Of a DNA stretch of 64,000 bases, positions 18,248 through 26,731 are shown one piece after another (position 1 is the first letter of the stretch; the number at the start of each line of letters is the position of its first letter). Under the pieces are notes generated by a model that saw only the letters and a program-made list of their open reading frames with translations, ran no database searches and was not told the DNA's origin. The position numbers and the translations under genes are program-made. Source of the DNA: an uncultured Porphyromonadaceae bacterium (GTDB taxonomy: Bacteria > Bacteroidota > Bacteroidia > Bacteroidales > Muribaculaceae); assembly GCA_902495075.1 (NCBI GenBank), contig CABUVO010000017.1, forward strand, positions 27,319 through 91,318. The letters run 5' to 3'.

Positions 18248-19291
18248 ATGAACAATAACCCAAATATTCCCGATTCAAATGACATATTGATCATACGATT
18301 TCTTGCGGACGAAGCAACTCCGGAAGAAACAGACAGTCTGTGGAAATGGATTGAGGCTTCAGATGAAAACAGACGCTATTTTCTAAAGTGCCGAAATGTA
18401 TGGGATGCGCTTAACCCGGCTTTCCAGTCTAACAGTATAGATATCGAAAATGCTGAAAAACAGATAATGTCAAGAATACATAAAGACAATAAAGTTTCAG
18501 GCTTACGTATCTGGTGGAAGCGGTTATCGCGCATATGGCAGCAGGTGGCAGCGGCACTGATTATTCCAATCGCGGCATGCGCCATATATTTTGCCTGGCA
18601 TAACAGTAAAAATGATGTGCCGGATATTCCATATGTATCAATTTCAACAGCCTACGGATCAACCTCATCCACAACGTTGCCGGATGGCTCAAAAGTCTGG
18701 CTCAATTCCAACAGTTCGATTACTTATCCCAGAGAATTCAACTCCGATCAACGTACGGTAACGCTTGTCGGTGAAGCGTATTTTCAAGTAGAAGCTGATA
18801 AAAAACACCCGTTTGTTGTTTATGTCGATGGCATAGATGTTACTGCAACTGGAACCCAATTCAACGTCAACGCATATCCGGGCACAAAAGAAAAGGTATC
18901 AGTGACGCTTGTTGAAGGCAAGGTAAATGTAAATGTGGCTGATAAAGGCAGCTATGTCCTCACTCCCGGAGATCATCTTGTGAATCAGAATGGCGATGTA
19001 GAAATATCCTGTTCGACCCCGGCGGATAAATACTGCGCATGGCGCGATGGTGTGCTTGATTTCAAGGGTGATACACTTCAGGATATCCTAAACCGTCTAC
19101 AACAGATATATCCGGTAAGATTCGTGGTTGAAGATCCCTCTGTGGCGGCATATCATTTTCATGCCGAATTCAAAGATGAGTCGCTGGAGGAGATTCTACA
19201 TTTATTGGAATTAAGCAGTCCAATCAAAATCACCATCACCCAAGACTCAGTCTCACCGGGCATATCAGTTGTGCACATCGCACGCAACTAA
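18248..19291 (+). CDS. FecR-family anti-sigma factor
   Basis: A 347-residue inner-membrane anti-sigma factor. A cytoplasmic sigma-binding domain (about 1-90) is followed by one membrane helix (about 97-117, AALIIPIAACAIYFAW), a periplasmic FecR domain (about 128-235, TLPDGSKVWLNSNSSITYP) and a DUF4974 C-terminal domain (about 255-340, FKGDTLQDILNRLQQIYPV) that mirrors an STN fold. It holds the upstream ECF sigma factor until the TonB-dependent transporter signals ligand. Gene order and 16-bp spacing support a two-gene operon. Confidence 0.93.
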   Translation: MNNNPNIPDSNDILIIRFLADEATPEETDSLWKWIEASDENRRYFLKCRNVWDALNPAFQSNSIDIENAEKQIMSRIHKDNKVSGLRIWWKRLSRIWQQVAAALIIPIAACAIYFAWHNSKNDVPDIPYVSISTAYGSTSSTTLPDGSKVWLNSNSSITYPREFNSDQRTVTLVGEAYFQVEADKKHPFVVYVDGIDVTATGTQFNVNAYPGTKEKVSVTLVEGKVNVNVADKGSYVLTPGDHLVNQNGDVEISCSTPADKYCAWRDGVLDFKGDTLQDILNRLQQIYPVRFVVEDPSVAAYHFHAEFKDESLEEILHLLELSSPIKITITQDSVSPGISVVHIARN

Positions 19292-19339
19292 ACGCAACCG
19301 AATTCATCCGGGAATCTTGCGAGATTGAGACAGAAGCAC

Positions 19340-19347
19340 TATATTTG
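19340..19347 (+). promoter_or_regulatory. -7 element TATATTTG upstream of ORF6N gene 2
   Basis: Matches TAnnTTTG, 92 bp before the start at 19439. No clear -33 element. Confidence 0.4.
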
Positions 19348-19438
19348 CATAAACTGTTTCCATCACGCTTCTTATCAATGCGTGCAGAGCACAGAGTGGA
19401 ACCTTTGCTTTTTAGCAGCTCCATAATAACACAAAATC

Positions 19439-20002
19439 ATGAATGATATCGAACTTGTCCGTTCCAAAATATATGAGATACGCGGTCATAAGGTGATGCT
19501 CGACCGCGATTTAGCTATGCTATATGGTATTGAAACCAAGGTTCTCAAACAGGCAGTTAAGAGAAACTTAAAGAGATTCCCGTCTGACTTTATGTTCGAG
19601 TTGACTCCGGATGAGGTCGAGTGTTTGAGGTCACAAATTGTGACCTCAAACGGAAGAGGTGGTAATAGATATATGCCATTCGCTTTTACAGAACAAGGAG
19701 TTGCAATGCTCTCAAGCGTAATTAATAGCGAAGCCGCTATTGAAATCAACATCAACATAATGAGGGCTTTCGTGGCGGTTCGTCAAATGTTGGCACAAAC
19801 AAAGACCGATAAGTTCGCGGTATTGGAACAGCGTATTGAGAAGTTGGAAAACTATATCGAGGAAGTCATCACGGATGTAAACGATGTGAATGAGGATACA
19901 CGGATGCAGATAGAGCTTATCAATGAATCGCTTGCCGAACTTCAAGCTGAAAAGAAAACCCTGATAGCTTCACATTCTCCCATAGGATTCAAACCGCAAT
20001 AA
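19439..20002 (+). CDS. ORF6N-domain protein (copy 2)
   Basis: A 187-residue paralogue of the protein at 16787. The ORF6N domain occupies residues about 5-112 (MLDRDLAMLYGIETKVLKQAVKRN would be too long to be chance; RYMPFAFTEQGVAMLSSVI), with the same C-terminal coiled-coil (KFAVLEQRIEKLENYIEE). The last about 70 codons are almost identical to copy 1 at DNA level while the DNA-binding part is more diverged, a mosaic pattern pointing to duplication with gene conversion at the ends. A 29-bp perfect palindrome lies inside the gene at 19623-19651. It starts 147 bp after fecR and ends 14 bp before rnhB, so it probably reads through into rnhB. Function unknown. Confidence 0.8.
   Translation: MNDIELVRSKIYEIRGHKVMLDRDLAMLYGIETKVLKQAVKRNLKRFPSDFMFELTPDEVECLRSQIVTSNGRGGNRYMPFAFTEQGVAMLSSVINSEAAIEININIMRAFVAVRQMLAQTKTDKFAVLEQRIEKLENYIEEVITDVNDVNEDTRMQIELINESLAELQAEKKTLIASHSPIGFKPQ
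19623..19651. repeat. 29-bp perfect palindrome inside ORF6N gene 2
   Basis: GTTTGAGGTCACAA (19623-19636), a single A, then TTGTGACCTCAAAC (19638-19651). The homologous place in copy 1 has a shorter inverted repeat TTGAGGTG (16970-16977)/CACCTCAA (16987-16994). It encodes LRSQIVTSN in copy 2 and LRCKNGTSN in copy 1. Confidence 0.85.
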
Positions 20003-20016
20003 AACAAGTCTTAAGA

Positions 20017-20619
20017 ATGAAGATTATGCTGAAGGAATGTATGTATGAGGGAGTGGTGGAAGCCGGGTGCGATGAGGCGGGTCGCGGCTGTCTATGCGGT
20101 CCGGTGAGCTGCGCGGCGGTGATTCTGCCGGATGGTTTCAAGTGCGAGGAACTGAACGATTCCAAACAACTTACTGCTCATAAACGTGAGGAATTGCGGA
20201 AAATTATTGAAACAGAAGCGTTGGCTTGGGCAGTGGTGATGGTAGAGGCTGAGGAAATAGACAAAATCAATATTCTTAACGCTTCAATTGCAGGAATGCA
20301 ACGGGCTCTCGACAGACTTTCCATAAGACCGGGACACATCCTCGTTGACGGAAATAAATTCAAACCTTATCTTGACCCGGTTCTCAACATGCAGACACCA
20401 CACCATACTGTGGTGAAGGGAGATGCAACATACATGTCGATTGCGGCAGCCTCAATTCTTGCCAAAACACACCGCGATGAACTGATGCTGGAATATTCCC
20501 GTAAATATCCGGGATATAGATGGGAACAGAATATGGGGTATCCCACAAAGGCACATCGCAGTGCTATTGCCTCGCTCGGAATAACTCCGATTCACAGAAA
20601 AACTTTCCGGTTGCTATGA
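20017..20619 (+). CDS. rnhB: Ribonuclease HII
   Basis: A 200-residue RNase HII that cleaves RNA in RNA/DNA hybrids and at single misincorporated ribonucleotides. The first acidic pair is in GCDEAGRG near residues 19-20, a third acidic residue is in ILVDGNKF, and the motif AAASILAKTHRDE is present. The N-terminus could equally start at an internal ATG (residue 4). The stop overlaps the TatD-like gene by ATGA. Confidence 0.95.
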   Translation: MKIMLKECMYEGVVEAGCDEAGRGCLCGPVSCAAVILPDGFKCEELNDSKQLTAHKREELRKIIETEALAWAVVMVEAEEIDKINILNASIAGMQRALDRLSIRPGHILVDGNKFKPYLDPVLNMQTPHHTVVKGDATYMSIAAASILAKTHRDELMLEYSRKYPGYRWEQNMGYPTKAHRSAIASLGITPIHRKTFRLL

Positions 20620-21260
20620 GCGATATCCTTGACATCCACACCCACAAATCACCTCCGCAACCGGAAGGCATTGTCAGCATACGGCTCTGTTATCCGGATG
20701 CAGACCAAGAGGGTATCTTGCCGCAGCAACTGTATTCTGCCGGAATACATCCCTGGGATGTGCCTTTACATGATCTTGAAAACACCCGCGCAATGCTGAA
20801 CTTATACGCATCACGTCCTGAAATAGTGGCAATCGGAGAATGCGGAATAGATCTTAAATATGGTGGTCCGATGTTCCGTCAGCTGGAAGTGTTCCGCATG
20901 CAGATAGAATTGTCGGAACAATTGAAGAAACCAGTCATTGTTCATGACGTGAAAGGTGATGACATTATCTGCGGATTGCGCCGTGATTTGCATCCGACAC
21001 AGCCTTGGTGTATCCACGGATTCCGGGGCAAGCCGGCTGCTGCAGCTGCCCTATTGCGCGCCGGTTGCTATATATCTTTCGGAGAAAAATTCAATTCCGA
21101 TACCCTGATTGCAATGCCGCCAGACCGTATTTTAGCTGAAACTGACGAATCCACGCTGACTATCGAAGAGATTATCGCGCACTTGTCGGAGGTCAGGGAT
21201 GTTGATTTAACCCAAACCATAAAAGATAATTCAAAGAAATTTTGTAACTTTGCTTGTTAA
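20616..21260 (+). CDS. TatD-family metal-dependent hydrolase
   Basis: A 214-residue TatD-like nuclease/hydrolase. Metal ligands are visible in order: DIHTHK (HxH), the Glu of IGECGID, the His of PVIVHD, the His of WCIHGF and the Asp of AETDES. The start at 20616 is chosen because it overlaps the rnhB stop (ATGA) and begins directly with the HxH strand; an in-frame ATG at 20520 lies inside rnhB. It is somewhat short for the family (about 250-260). The last codons contain the promoter of the next gene. Confidence 0.88.
   Translation: MSDILDIHTHKSPPQPEGIVSIRLCYPDADQEGILPQQLYSAGIHPWDVPLHDLENTRAMLNLYASRPEIVAIGECGIDLKYGGPMFRQLEVFRMQIELSEQLKKPVIVHDVKGDDIICGLRRDLHPTQPWCIHGFRGKPAAAAALLRAGCYISFGEKFNSDTLIAMPPDRILAETDESTLTIEEIIAHLSEVRDVDLTQTIKDNSKKFCNFAC
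21245..21252 (+). promoter_or_regulatory. -7 element TAACTTTG for the PCMD-like gene
   Basis: A perfect TAnnTTTG sits inside the 3' end of the tatD-like gene, 20 bp before the ATG at 21272. The -33 region is poor. Confidence 0.5.
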
Positions 21261-21271
21261 AAACACAACTT

Positions 21272-22255
21272 ATGAAGTTGTTTAACAAGTATTATATGAA
21301 ATTTCTTAGAATACTAATCATATCTTTGTGGGGCGCTCTCAGCCTTAGCTCATACGCTTTGCGTCTTGAGCCAATAAAATATAGCGATTTCTCCAATTGG
21401 GTGACCCGAGAGGTTTCAGAATCAAAAATGCTCGGCGGCAAGAAGAAAACAATCTATGAGATTGCCCCTACCCGTACAATTCCCGGCAATAACAAAGCAT
21501 ACGCAAATGAAGGTGGCTCCCCTTGGGCCACAAGCAATGTATATGCCAAAGTCGCCGGAATCGTGAAAGCCTCGGGCACTGTGACACCGGCGACCGTCAA
21601 TGGCAACAAAGTTGCCCGCATGGAAGCAAAGATGGAAGAGGTCAAAGTGTTGGGTATCATCAATATGGATGTCATGGTGGCTGGTACCATATTCTTAGGT
21701 CGCATTTTCGAGCCTATAACCTCTCCGAAAGGTCCTTACTCAAAAATGGAGATGGGAATACCCTACACCAAACGTCCGGCGGCACTGGTATATGATTTCA
21801 GTGTCGACATGCCCAACGTCAACACGCGAGTTAAATCCACGGGGTTTTCAAGCAAGAAAACACTTCAGGGACGAGACAATGCCGAAGTTTATGTCTTGCT
21901 TCAGAAGCGTTGGGAAGATAAAGACGGTAATCTTTATGCCCAGCGCGTCGGCACAGGACGCGAACGCTATTCCAAAAGTGTGCCTTGGACAAAACACCAT
22001 GTGCTTCCCATCCATTACGGAGACATCTCAAAACAAAGCTGGTATAAGCCATGGATGGGACTTCTCGACGGAGAGAAAGCATATTATGCAATGAACTCAA
22101 AAGGGAAATTAGTGCCGGTTCATGAAACAGGATGGGCACCTGCCAACGCCACTCCCACTCATGTGCTGGTGATGGCTTCGTCAAGCTGTGGCGAGGCATA
22201 TATCGGCACTGAGGGACTGACATTATATATCGACAATATTTCATTCGGATTCTGA
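21272..22255 (+). CDS. Exported PCMD-like (putative carbohydrate metabolism domain) protein
   Basis: About 327 residues from the ATG at 21272 (319 if the ATG at 21296, MKFLRILII, is used; the latter gives the cleaner signal peptide). A signal sequence ends near SSYALR. The mature protein is one beta-rich domain ending HVLVMASSSCGEAYIGTEG and LYIDNISFGF, like the C-terminal end of PCMD domains found in Bacteroidetes surface proteins. It has no catalytic motif I recognise. The promoter at 21245 suggests its own transcription; dapB follows after 2 bp. Confidence 0.6.
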   Translation: MKLFNKYYMKFLRILIISLWGALSLSSYALRLEPIKYSDFSNWVTREVSESKMLGGKKKTIYEIAPTRTIPGNNKAYANEGGSPWATSNVYAKVAGIVKASGTVTPATVNGNKVARMEAKMEEVKVLGIINMDVMVAGTIFLGRIFEPITSPKGPYSKMEMGIPYTKRPAALVYDFSVDMPNVNTRVKSTGFSSKKTLQGRDNAEVYVLLQKRWEDKDGNLYAQRVGTGRERYSKSVPWTKHHVLPIHYGDISKQSWYKPWMGLLDGEKAYYAMNSKGKLVPVHETGWAPANATPTHVLVMASSSCGEAYIGTEGLTLYIDNISFGF

Positions 22256-22257
22256 TT

Positions 22258-23004
22258 ATGAATATCGCATTGACAGGATATGGCAAGATGGGTCATATCA
22301 TTGAAAGAATAGCAAAAGAGCGCCACCACAATGTGGTCTGCATCATAGATAAAGACAACACCGCGGATTTCGACAGCGATGCCTTTCGTTCGGCTGACTG
22401 CGTGATCGAATTTTCCACTCCTGCTACAGCCGTGGGCAATATTCGCAAATCATTCGAACAAGGAGTGCCTGTGGTTTGCGGCACAACAGGCTGGACCGAT
22501 GCAATGCCGGAAATCAAGAGTTTATGTGAAGATGGCGAAAATACGTTCCTTTTTGCCTCCAATTTTTCCGTAGGAGTAAATATCTTCATGGCTGTAAACC
22601 GATATCTCGCAAAAATAATGAATGGTTTTCCGCAGTATCGTCCCCACATGGTTGAGACTCACCATATTCACAAACTCGACCACCCTTCAGGCACAGCCAT
22701 CACATTAGCTGAAGAGATCATCGAAGAGACAGACCGTATTTCCGGGTGGTGCGAACCGGAGGGTGCTGAAACATCCTGCAAAATAAACTCCGACAATAAT
22801 GGAGAACTTATGGAAATCGATCATATACGCACCGGCGAGGTTCCCGGCATTCATACAATCGACTGGAATTCTGATGTAGACAGCATCACTATCACCCATA
22901 GTGCCAAATCGAGGGAAGGTTTTGCTTTGGGAGCCGTTTTGGCAGCAGAATGGCTGGCGGACAAAAAAGGATTCCACACAATCAATGAAGTCTTTAACTT
23001 TTAA
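22258..23004 (+). CDS. dapB: 4-hydroxy-tetrahydrodipicolinate reductase
   Basis: A 248-residue DapB, the NAD(P)H-dependent second step of the diaminopimelate/lysine pathway feeding peptidoglycan. The N-terminal Rossmann motif is GYGKMGH, and CGTTGW marks the cofactor site. The substrate motif ETHHIHKLDHPSGTA contains the catalytic His and Lys. The length is typical. It directly precedes lepB across a heptamer-repeat spacer, an arrangement common in Bacteroidales. Confidence 0.96.
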   Translation: MNIALTGYGKMGHIIERIAKERHHNVVCIIDKDNTADFDSDAFRSADCVIEFSTPATAVGNIRKSFEQGVPVVCGTTGWTDAMPEIKSLCEDGENTFLFASNFSVGVNIFMAVNRYLAKIMNGFPQYRPHMVETHHIHKLDHPSGTAITLAEEIIEETDRISGWCEPEGAETSCKINSDNNGELMEIDHIRTGEVPGIHTIDWNSDVDSITITHSAKSREGFALGAVLAAEWLADKKGFHTINEVFNF

Positions 23005-23005
23005 G

Positions 23006-23100
23006 TAATGTTTAATGTGAAATTTGAAATGTTTAATTAAGCTGACGCTAACCCCATTACACATTTCACATTACACATTAAACATTACACATTAAACATT
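23006..23100. repeat. Inverted heptamer array, ATGTTTA flavour (dapB-lepB spacer)
   Basis: The left arm holds TAATGTT, TAATGTG, AAATTTG, AAATGTT (23006-23033). The right arm is in perfect 7-bp phase from 23055: CATTACA, CATTTCA, CATTACA, CATTAAA, CATTACA, CATTAAA, CATT. It fills the spacer and ends 8 bp before the lepB ATG. Confidence 0.8.
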
Positions 23101-23107
23101 ATACGAA

Positions 23108-24526
23108 ATGTCTATAATAGAGCGCCTTCGACATATCAAGACCACACGCTGGATACGATTCGGCATTGTTTCAGCCATTTTCTTCCTATGGGTTATTCTT
23201 ATGGGTAATCCCTGGCTGTTGTTTCTTTGGCTGTTATTACTCGACATATACATCACCAACTTTATTCCTTGGGGATGGTGGAAAAAGAAAAAAGGAGCCA
23301 CGCGCACAGTAATGGCATGGGTGGATGCTATCGTGTACGCACTCGTGCTTATATATTTCGTATTCGCTTTCGTAGGTCAGCAATATGAGATCCCCTCCTC
23401 AAGTCTTGAGAAATCTCTTCTTGTGGGCGACCGACTTTGGGTAAACAAAACCATCTATGGTGCGCGTGTGCCTCAGACTCCGATACATTTCCCTCTGGCG
23501 CAACATACGATGCCCCTCATAAACACCAAAAGCTATCTCGAAAAGCCACAACTCGACTACCATCGCATGCCGGGCTTCCGATCGATAGAGCGTGGAGACA
23601 TAGTGGTCTTCAACTATCCGCAGGGTGACACGGTTGCAACAAAAATCCCTAATCCCGACTATTATCAGATCTGCTATGAATTGCGGAGAGAAGGAATAGA
23701 GGATCCGTTGGCTTATATGAAGGCTAACAGCAACATCTTCGGAGAAGTGGTGTGGCGACCGGTTGACCGCCGTGAGAATTATGTAAAACGAGCAATCGGA
23801 CTCCCCGGCGACCGTCTGAAGATAGCCGGAGATACAATATATATCAACGGCAAGGCTCTTCCGGAACCGGAGAACGTGCAGTATAATTATATTGTGCCTG
23901 TAAACGGGCCCATTTCCGCTGAAAAATGGCATGAACTCGGAGTGAGAGGAGAAGACTATGGTGGAATGCCGGCACGCAATGAGGCGGCTGGATTCTCATA
24001 TTATGACGTTCCTCTAACTGCTGCCATGAAGGCTGAGATTGAGAAATGGCACGAGGTTATAGGTCCTCTGCAGAGAGAAAGCCAGAGCGGACTTTTCGAA
24101 TTGGGAGGGATATTCCCGCTGGGGGCTGATTATGGCTGGACCAGAACCGACATGGGTGAACTGTGGATTCCTGAAAGAGGGGTGACTTTGCATCTCACAC
24201 CGGAAAATTATCCCATCTATGAGCGTGCAATCCGCACATATGAAGGTAATGACCTGGAAATGCACGATGGTAAAATATACATCAACGGTAAGGAAACAGA
24301 ATATTACACATTCAAGATGGATTATTACTGGATGATGGGTGACAACCGCGACAGATCTGCCGACAGCCGCTTCTGGGGATTTGTGCCGGAAGATCACGTC
24401 GTAGGTTCTCCATTATTCATCATTGCCTCATTTGATCAGGAACGCGGACTTTTCGATGGAAAGATTCGTTGGAACCGAGTTTTCGCCAACCCGAATCCAG
24501 ATGGTAAAAACATGCGAGGGGAATGA
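23108..24526 (+). CDS. lepB: Signal peptidase I (long form)
   Basis: A 472-residue type I signal peptidase, longer than the usual 180-320. Hydrophobic segments lie at about 15-50 and 67-92. The Ser nucleophile region reads EIPSSSLEKSLLVGD (the usual SMxPTL is replaced by SLEKSL), and the catalytic Lys is in VKRAIGLPGDRL. Box E is MGDNRDRSADSRFWG near the C-terminus. A large insertion separates the Lys and GDNR boxes. It cleaves exported preproteins at the inner membrane. Its stop overlaps the next gene by 4 bp. Confidence 0.93.
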   Translation: MSIIERLRHIKTTRWIRFGIVSAIFFLWVILMGNPWLLFLWLLLLDIYITNFIPWGWWKKKKGATRTVMAWVDAIVYALVLIYFVFAFVGQQYEIPSSSLEKSLLVGDRLWVNKTIYGARVPQTPIHFPLAQHTMPLINTKSYLEKPQLDYHRMPGFRSIERGDIVVFNYPQGDTVATKIPNPDYYQICYELRREGIEDPLAYMKANSNIFGEVVWRPVDRRENYVKRAIGLPGDRLKIAGDTIYINGKALPEPENVQYNYIVPVNGPISAEKWHELGVRGEDYGGMPARNEAAGFSYYDVPLTAAMKAEIEKWHEVIGPLQRESQSGLFELGGIFPLGADYGWTRTDMGELWIPERGVTLHLTPENYPIYERAIRTYEGNDLEMHDGKIYINGKETEYYTFKMDYYWMMGDNRDRSADSRFWGFVPEDHVVGSPLFIIASFDQERGLFDGKIRWNRVFANPNPDGKNMRGE

Positions 24527-25053
24527 ACAGCCAGATTCCCTTCGCTCCCGATTTATCTATGACACGTAAGATTCTGGCAGGGATCCGTGTCTCACCGGGA
24601 AAAGGTTTTGCCCGAACCATTATTGAGGGAGACAGGATTTTGTCAATTCCCGTTGTTGGAGGGAGCGGCATATTGAAACGTTCAGATATAAACCTTGATA
24701 AAATCATGATTTCCGATCATGGAAGATGGAGGCAAGAACATTTGGGCGCCATAAATGCCACGTATGGCAAGACTCCTTATTTTCCATACATCTTCCCTGA
24801 GCTTGAGAAAATCTACGGGGAGAAGAGTAATGGCTCATTGGGAGAATTTAATCAGGAATTGTTTGAGTTCGTTTATAGGTTTCTTGATGTGGATTCCATT
24901 CGCAAGGCAATAGACGAGATGAATTTAATAAATCCACAACGGCTTAGACAGCTGAAAGGGGAATTGGAAACAAAAGTTAACTTAAATTATTCAATTTTTG
25001 ACGCTCTCTTCCGTTTAGGGAAAAACACGGCTTTTGTAATTTTTGATGATTAG
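24523..25053 (+). CDS. WbqC-like protein, short form
   Basis: A 176-residue protein recognised as WbqC-like from ILSIPVVGGSG and WRQEHLGAINATYGKTPYF, a family often found near lepB in Bacteroidales. It is shorter than typical WbqC proteins (about 200-240) and lacks the usual N-terminal YLPP-type strand, so it may be a trimmed variant. Function is not established; WbqC was named from O-antigen loci. It overlaps lepB (ATGA) and overlaps the next gene by 8 bp. Confidence 0.7.
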   Translation: MNSQIPFAPDLSMTRKILAGIRVSPGKGFARTIIEGDRILSIPVVGGSGILKRSDINLDKIMISDHGRWRQEHLGAINATYGKTPYFPYIFPELEKIYGEKSNGSLGEFNQELFEFVYRFLDVDSIRKAIDEMNLINPQRLRQLKGELETKVNLNYSIFDALFRLGKNTAFVIFDD

Positions 25054-25684
25054 ACGGCTCATATTTATTCTGGTTGCAGTTACTGCCACCTTCTTTTTCT
25101 CCTCACCGGCATATGCTCAAGCCCAGGAGGAAGGTGGTGAGTTACGTCTTAAAGTCAAAGCTTATAAGGGACATAAATATATTGTGGATGAATATGGCGA
25201 TACCTGCCGATATACCTTCATTCGCGATTTAGTGGTCTTCCCACCCCTCAAATTCAAGAATAAGAAACAGGAACAATATTATTGGCGCACAGTCAGAGAT
25301 GTTCGCAAGACTCTTCCATATGCCAAATTGGCATTCGCAACATTATGCGAAACATACGAGTATATTCAGACCATTCCCGACAAGAAGGAACGCGAACGCC
25401 ATCTGAAACGCCTTGAGAAAGATATTTTCGAGCAATATAAACCGGTGGTTAAAACAATGACAAAAAACCAAGGTAAGGTATTGCTTAAGTTGATCAACAG
25501 GGAAACAGACCAGTCTTCATTCAATATAGTGAAAGCCTTCTTAGGTTCATTCCGTGCCGGTTTCTGGCAAACATTCGGCAGATTCTTCGGCATGAATATG
25601 AAAGCCGGCTTTCATCCCGAGAAAAACAAAGATGATGCAATGATCGACCGCATCGCCACCCTTATCGAACAAGGGGCGCTATAA
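25046..25684 (+). CDS. DUF4294-family exported protein
   Basis: About 212 residues with a signal peptide ending SPAYAQ. The mature part carries the DUF4294 signature region (YIVDEYGDTCRY, YYWRTVRDVRKTLPYAKLA, KLINRETDQSSFNIVK). This Bacteroidetes-specific periplasmic family has no known function. ATG at 25046 is preferred over a TTG one codon earlier. It overlaps the WbqC-like gene by 8 bp and ends the dapB-lepB cluster. Confidence 0.8.
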   Translation: MIRRLIFILVAVTATFFFSSPAYAQAQEEGGELRLKVKAYKGHKYIVDEYGDTCRYTFIRDLVVFPPLKFKNKKQEQYYWRTVRDVRKTLPYAKLAFATLCETYEYIQTIPDKKERERHLKRLEKDIFEQYKPVVKTMTKNQGKVLLKLINRETDQSSFNIVKAFLGSFRAGFWQTFGRFFGMNMKAGFHPEKNKDDAMIDRIATLIEQGAL

Positions 25685-25686
25685 TA

Positions 25687-25737
25687 AGGGAAAAGGTTAC
25701 AAGGAAAAGGGGAAAGGGAAAAAGTAGGGAGGTTAGG
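25687..25737. repeat. Purine-rich heptamer-like array (single arm)
   Basis: A run of AAGGGAA/AAGGAAA/AGGGAAA-like units ending GAGGTTAGG. It has no complementary arm and overlaps the last codons of the convergent glycosyltransferase gene. Confidence 0.5.
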
Positions 25738-26695
25738 TATAGATAAAACGCGCGAAGATGCGTATGGGAGTCTTGCCAAAATATGAAAGAAATGCGCCTA
25801 TTTTATTTTTTAATCTTACATTGGGATTTAAGAGACTGTTTAATCTCTCCTTTTTTATGACATTCCAACATCTTTTCTCCAGATTATTGTCATGATATTT
25901 ATTCACAGACATCAGACAGAATATGTTAAAATGCGCACTCATTCTTCTATCTTTAGCTGCCCGTAGAAGATCTTTATTAGGATATTCCCCTTTTTCTCCA
26001 AAATATTCAACTATTCTATCGGTCACATCCAGCACATCTGCCCTCCCAATATTAAACTTATGCAAATAGCTCTCTGGATTCTGACGATAATAATACAATT
26101 TACGATAACTTACAGCAATTTTTTCGAACTGAGGAAAATATCTATAAAAAGCATCCAGATCTTCATATCCTATACCAACAGTAAAAGGTAGTTTCGGCAA
26201 AAGATTTCGTTTGTATAATTTACCCCATGCAGAATGCGTGCAATCATATCTTTTTTGATAAAAAATATCACACATATATTCAACACATCCAAAAGAGCTA
26301 TCGGATTTATAAGAATTTACCGAAAATTCATTTGTTGTGAAACATACGCAAGACACATCAGCTCCCATCCTATTAATAACATCTAACGATATCTCTAAAA
26401 AACGAGGATGAAATGCGTCATCAGCATCCAAAAATGTTATAAAACTGCCATAGGAATCTTTTAAACCTGCGTTTCGGGCACATGATAATCCTCCGTTTTC
26501 CTGATGTATCACTTTTATGCGAGAATCCTTTGCTGCATATTCATCACATATTGCCGGACAAGCATCTCGAGAACCATCATCCACAAGGATAAGTTCCCAG
26601 TTAGAATAAGTTTGCGCCAACACGCTGTCAACGCATTGGCGCAAATATTTCTCCACGCCGTAAACCGGCACAATTATGCTGATTAGCTCAGACAT
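25733..26695 (-). CDS. Glycosyltransferase family 2
   Basis: A 320-residue cytosolic GT-A enzyme. The N-terminus has ISIIVPVYGVEKYLRQCVDS, the nucleotide-sugar region LVDDGSRD, and the metal-binding DxD as FLDADDAF near residue 92. The C-terminal half is AT-rich and less conserved, as in capsule/LPS-type GT2 enzymes. Donor and acceptor sugars are unknown. It stands alone, convergent with the DUF4294 gene and 36 bp downstream of frr, possibly cotranscribed with it. Its AT-rich codons compared with frr suggest horizontal acquisition. Confidence 0.88.
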   Translation of the reverse strand: MSELISIIVPVYGVEKYLRQCVDSVLAQTYSNWELILVDDGSRDACPAICDEYAAKDSRIKVIHQENGGLSCARNAGLKDSYGSFITFLDADDAFHPRFLEISLDVINRMGADVSCVCFTTNEFSVNSYKSDSSFGCVEYMCDIFYQKRYDCTHSAWGKLYKRNLLPKLPFTVGIGYEDLDAFYRYFPQFEKIAVSYRKLYYYRQNPESYLHKFNIGRADVLDVTDRIVEYFGEKGEYPNKDLLRAAKDRRMSAHFNIFCLMSVNKYHDNNLEKRCWNVIKKERLNSLLNPNVRLKNKIGAFLSYFGKTPIRIFARFIYT

Positions 26696-26731
26696 AAGTA
26701 GTTAGTTTACACTATTATAAACCTAAAAAGT

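Noticed and set aside
20520..20615. Upstream ATG for the TatD-like gene
   Set aside because: It is inside rnhB; ATG at 20616 overlaps the rnhB stop and begins at the conserved HxH strand.
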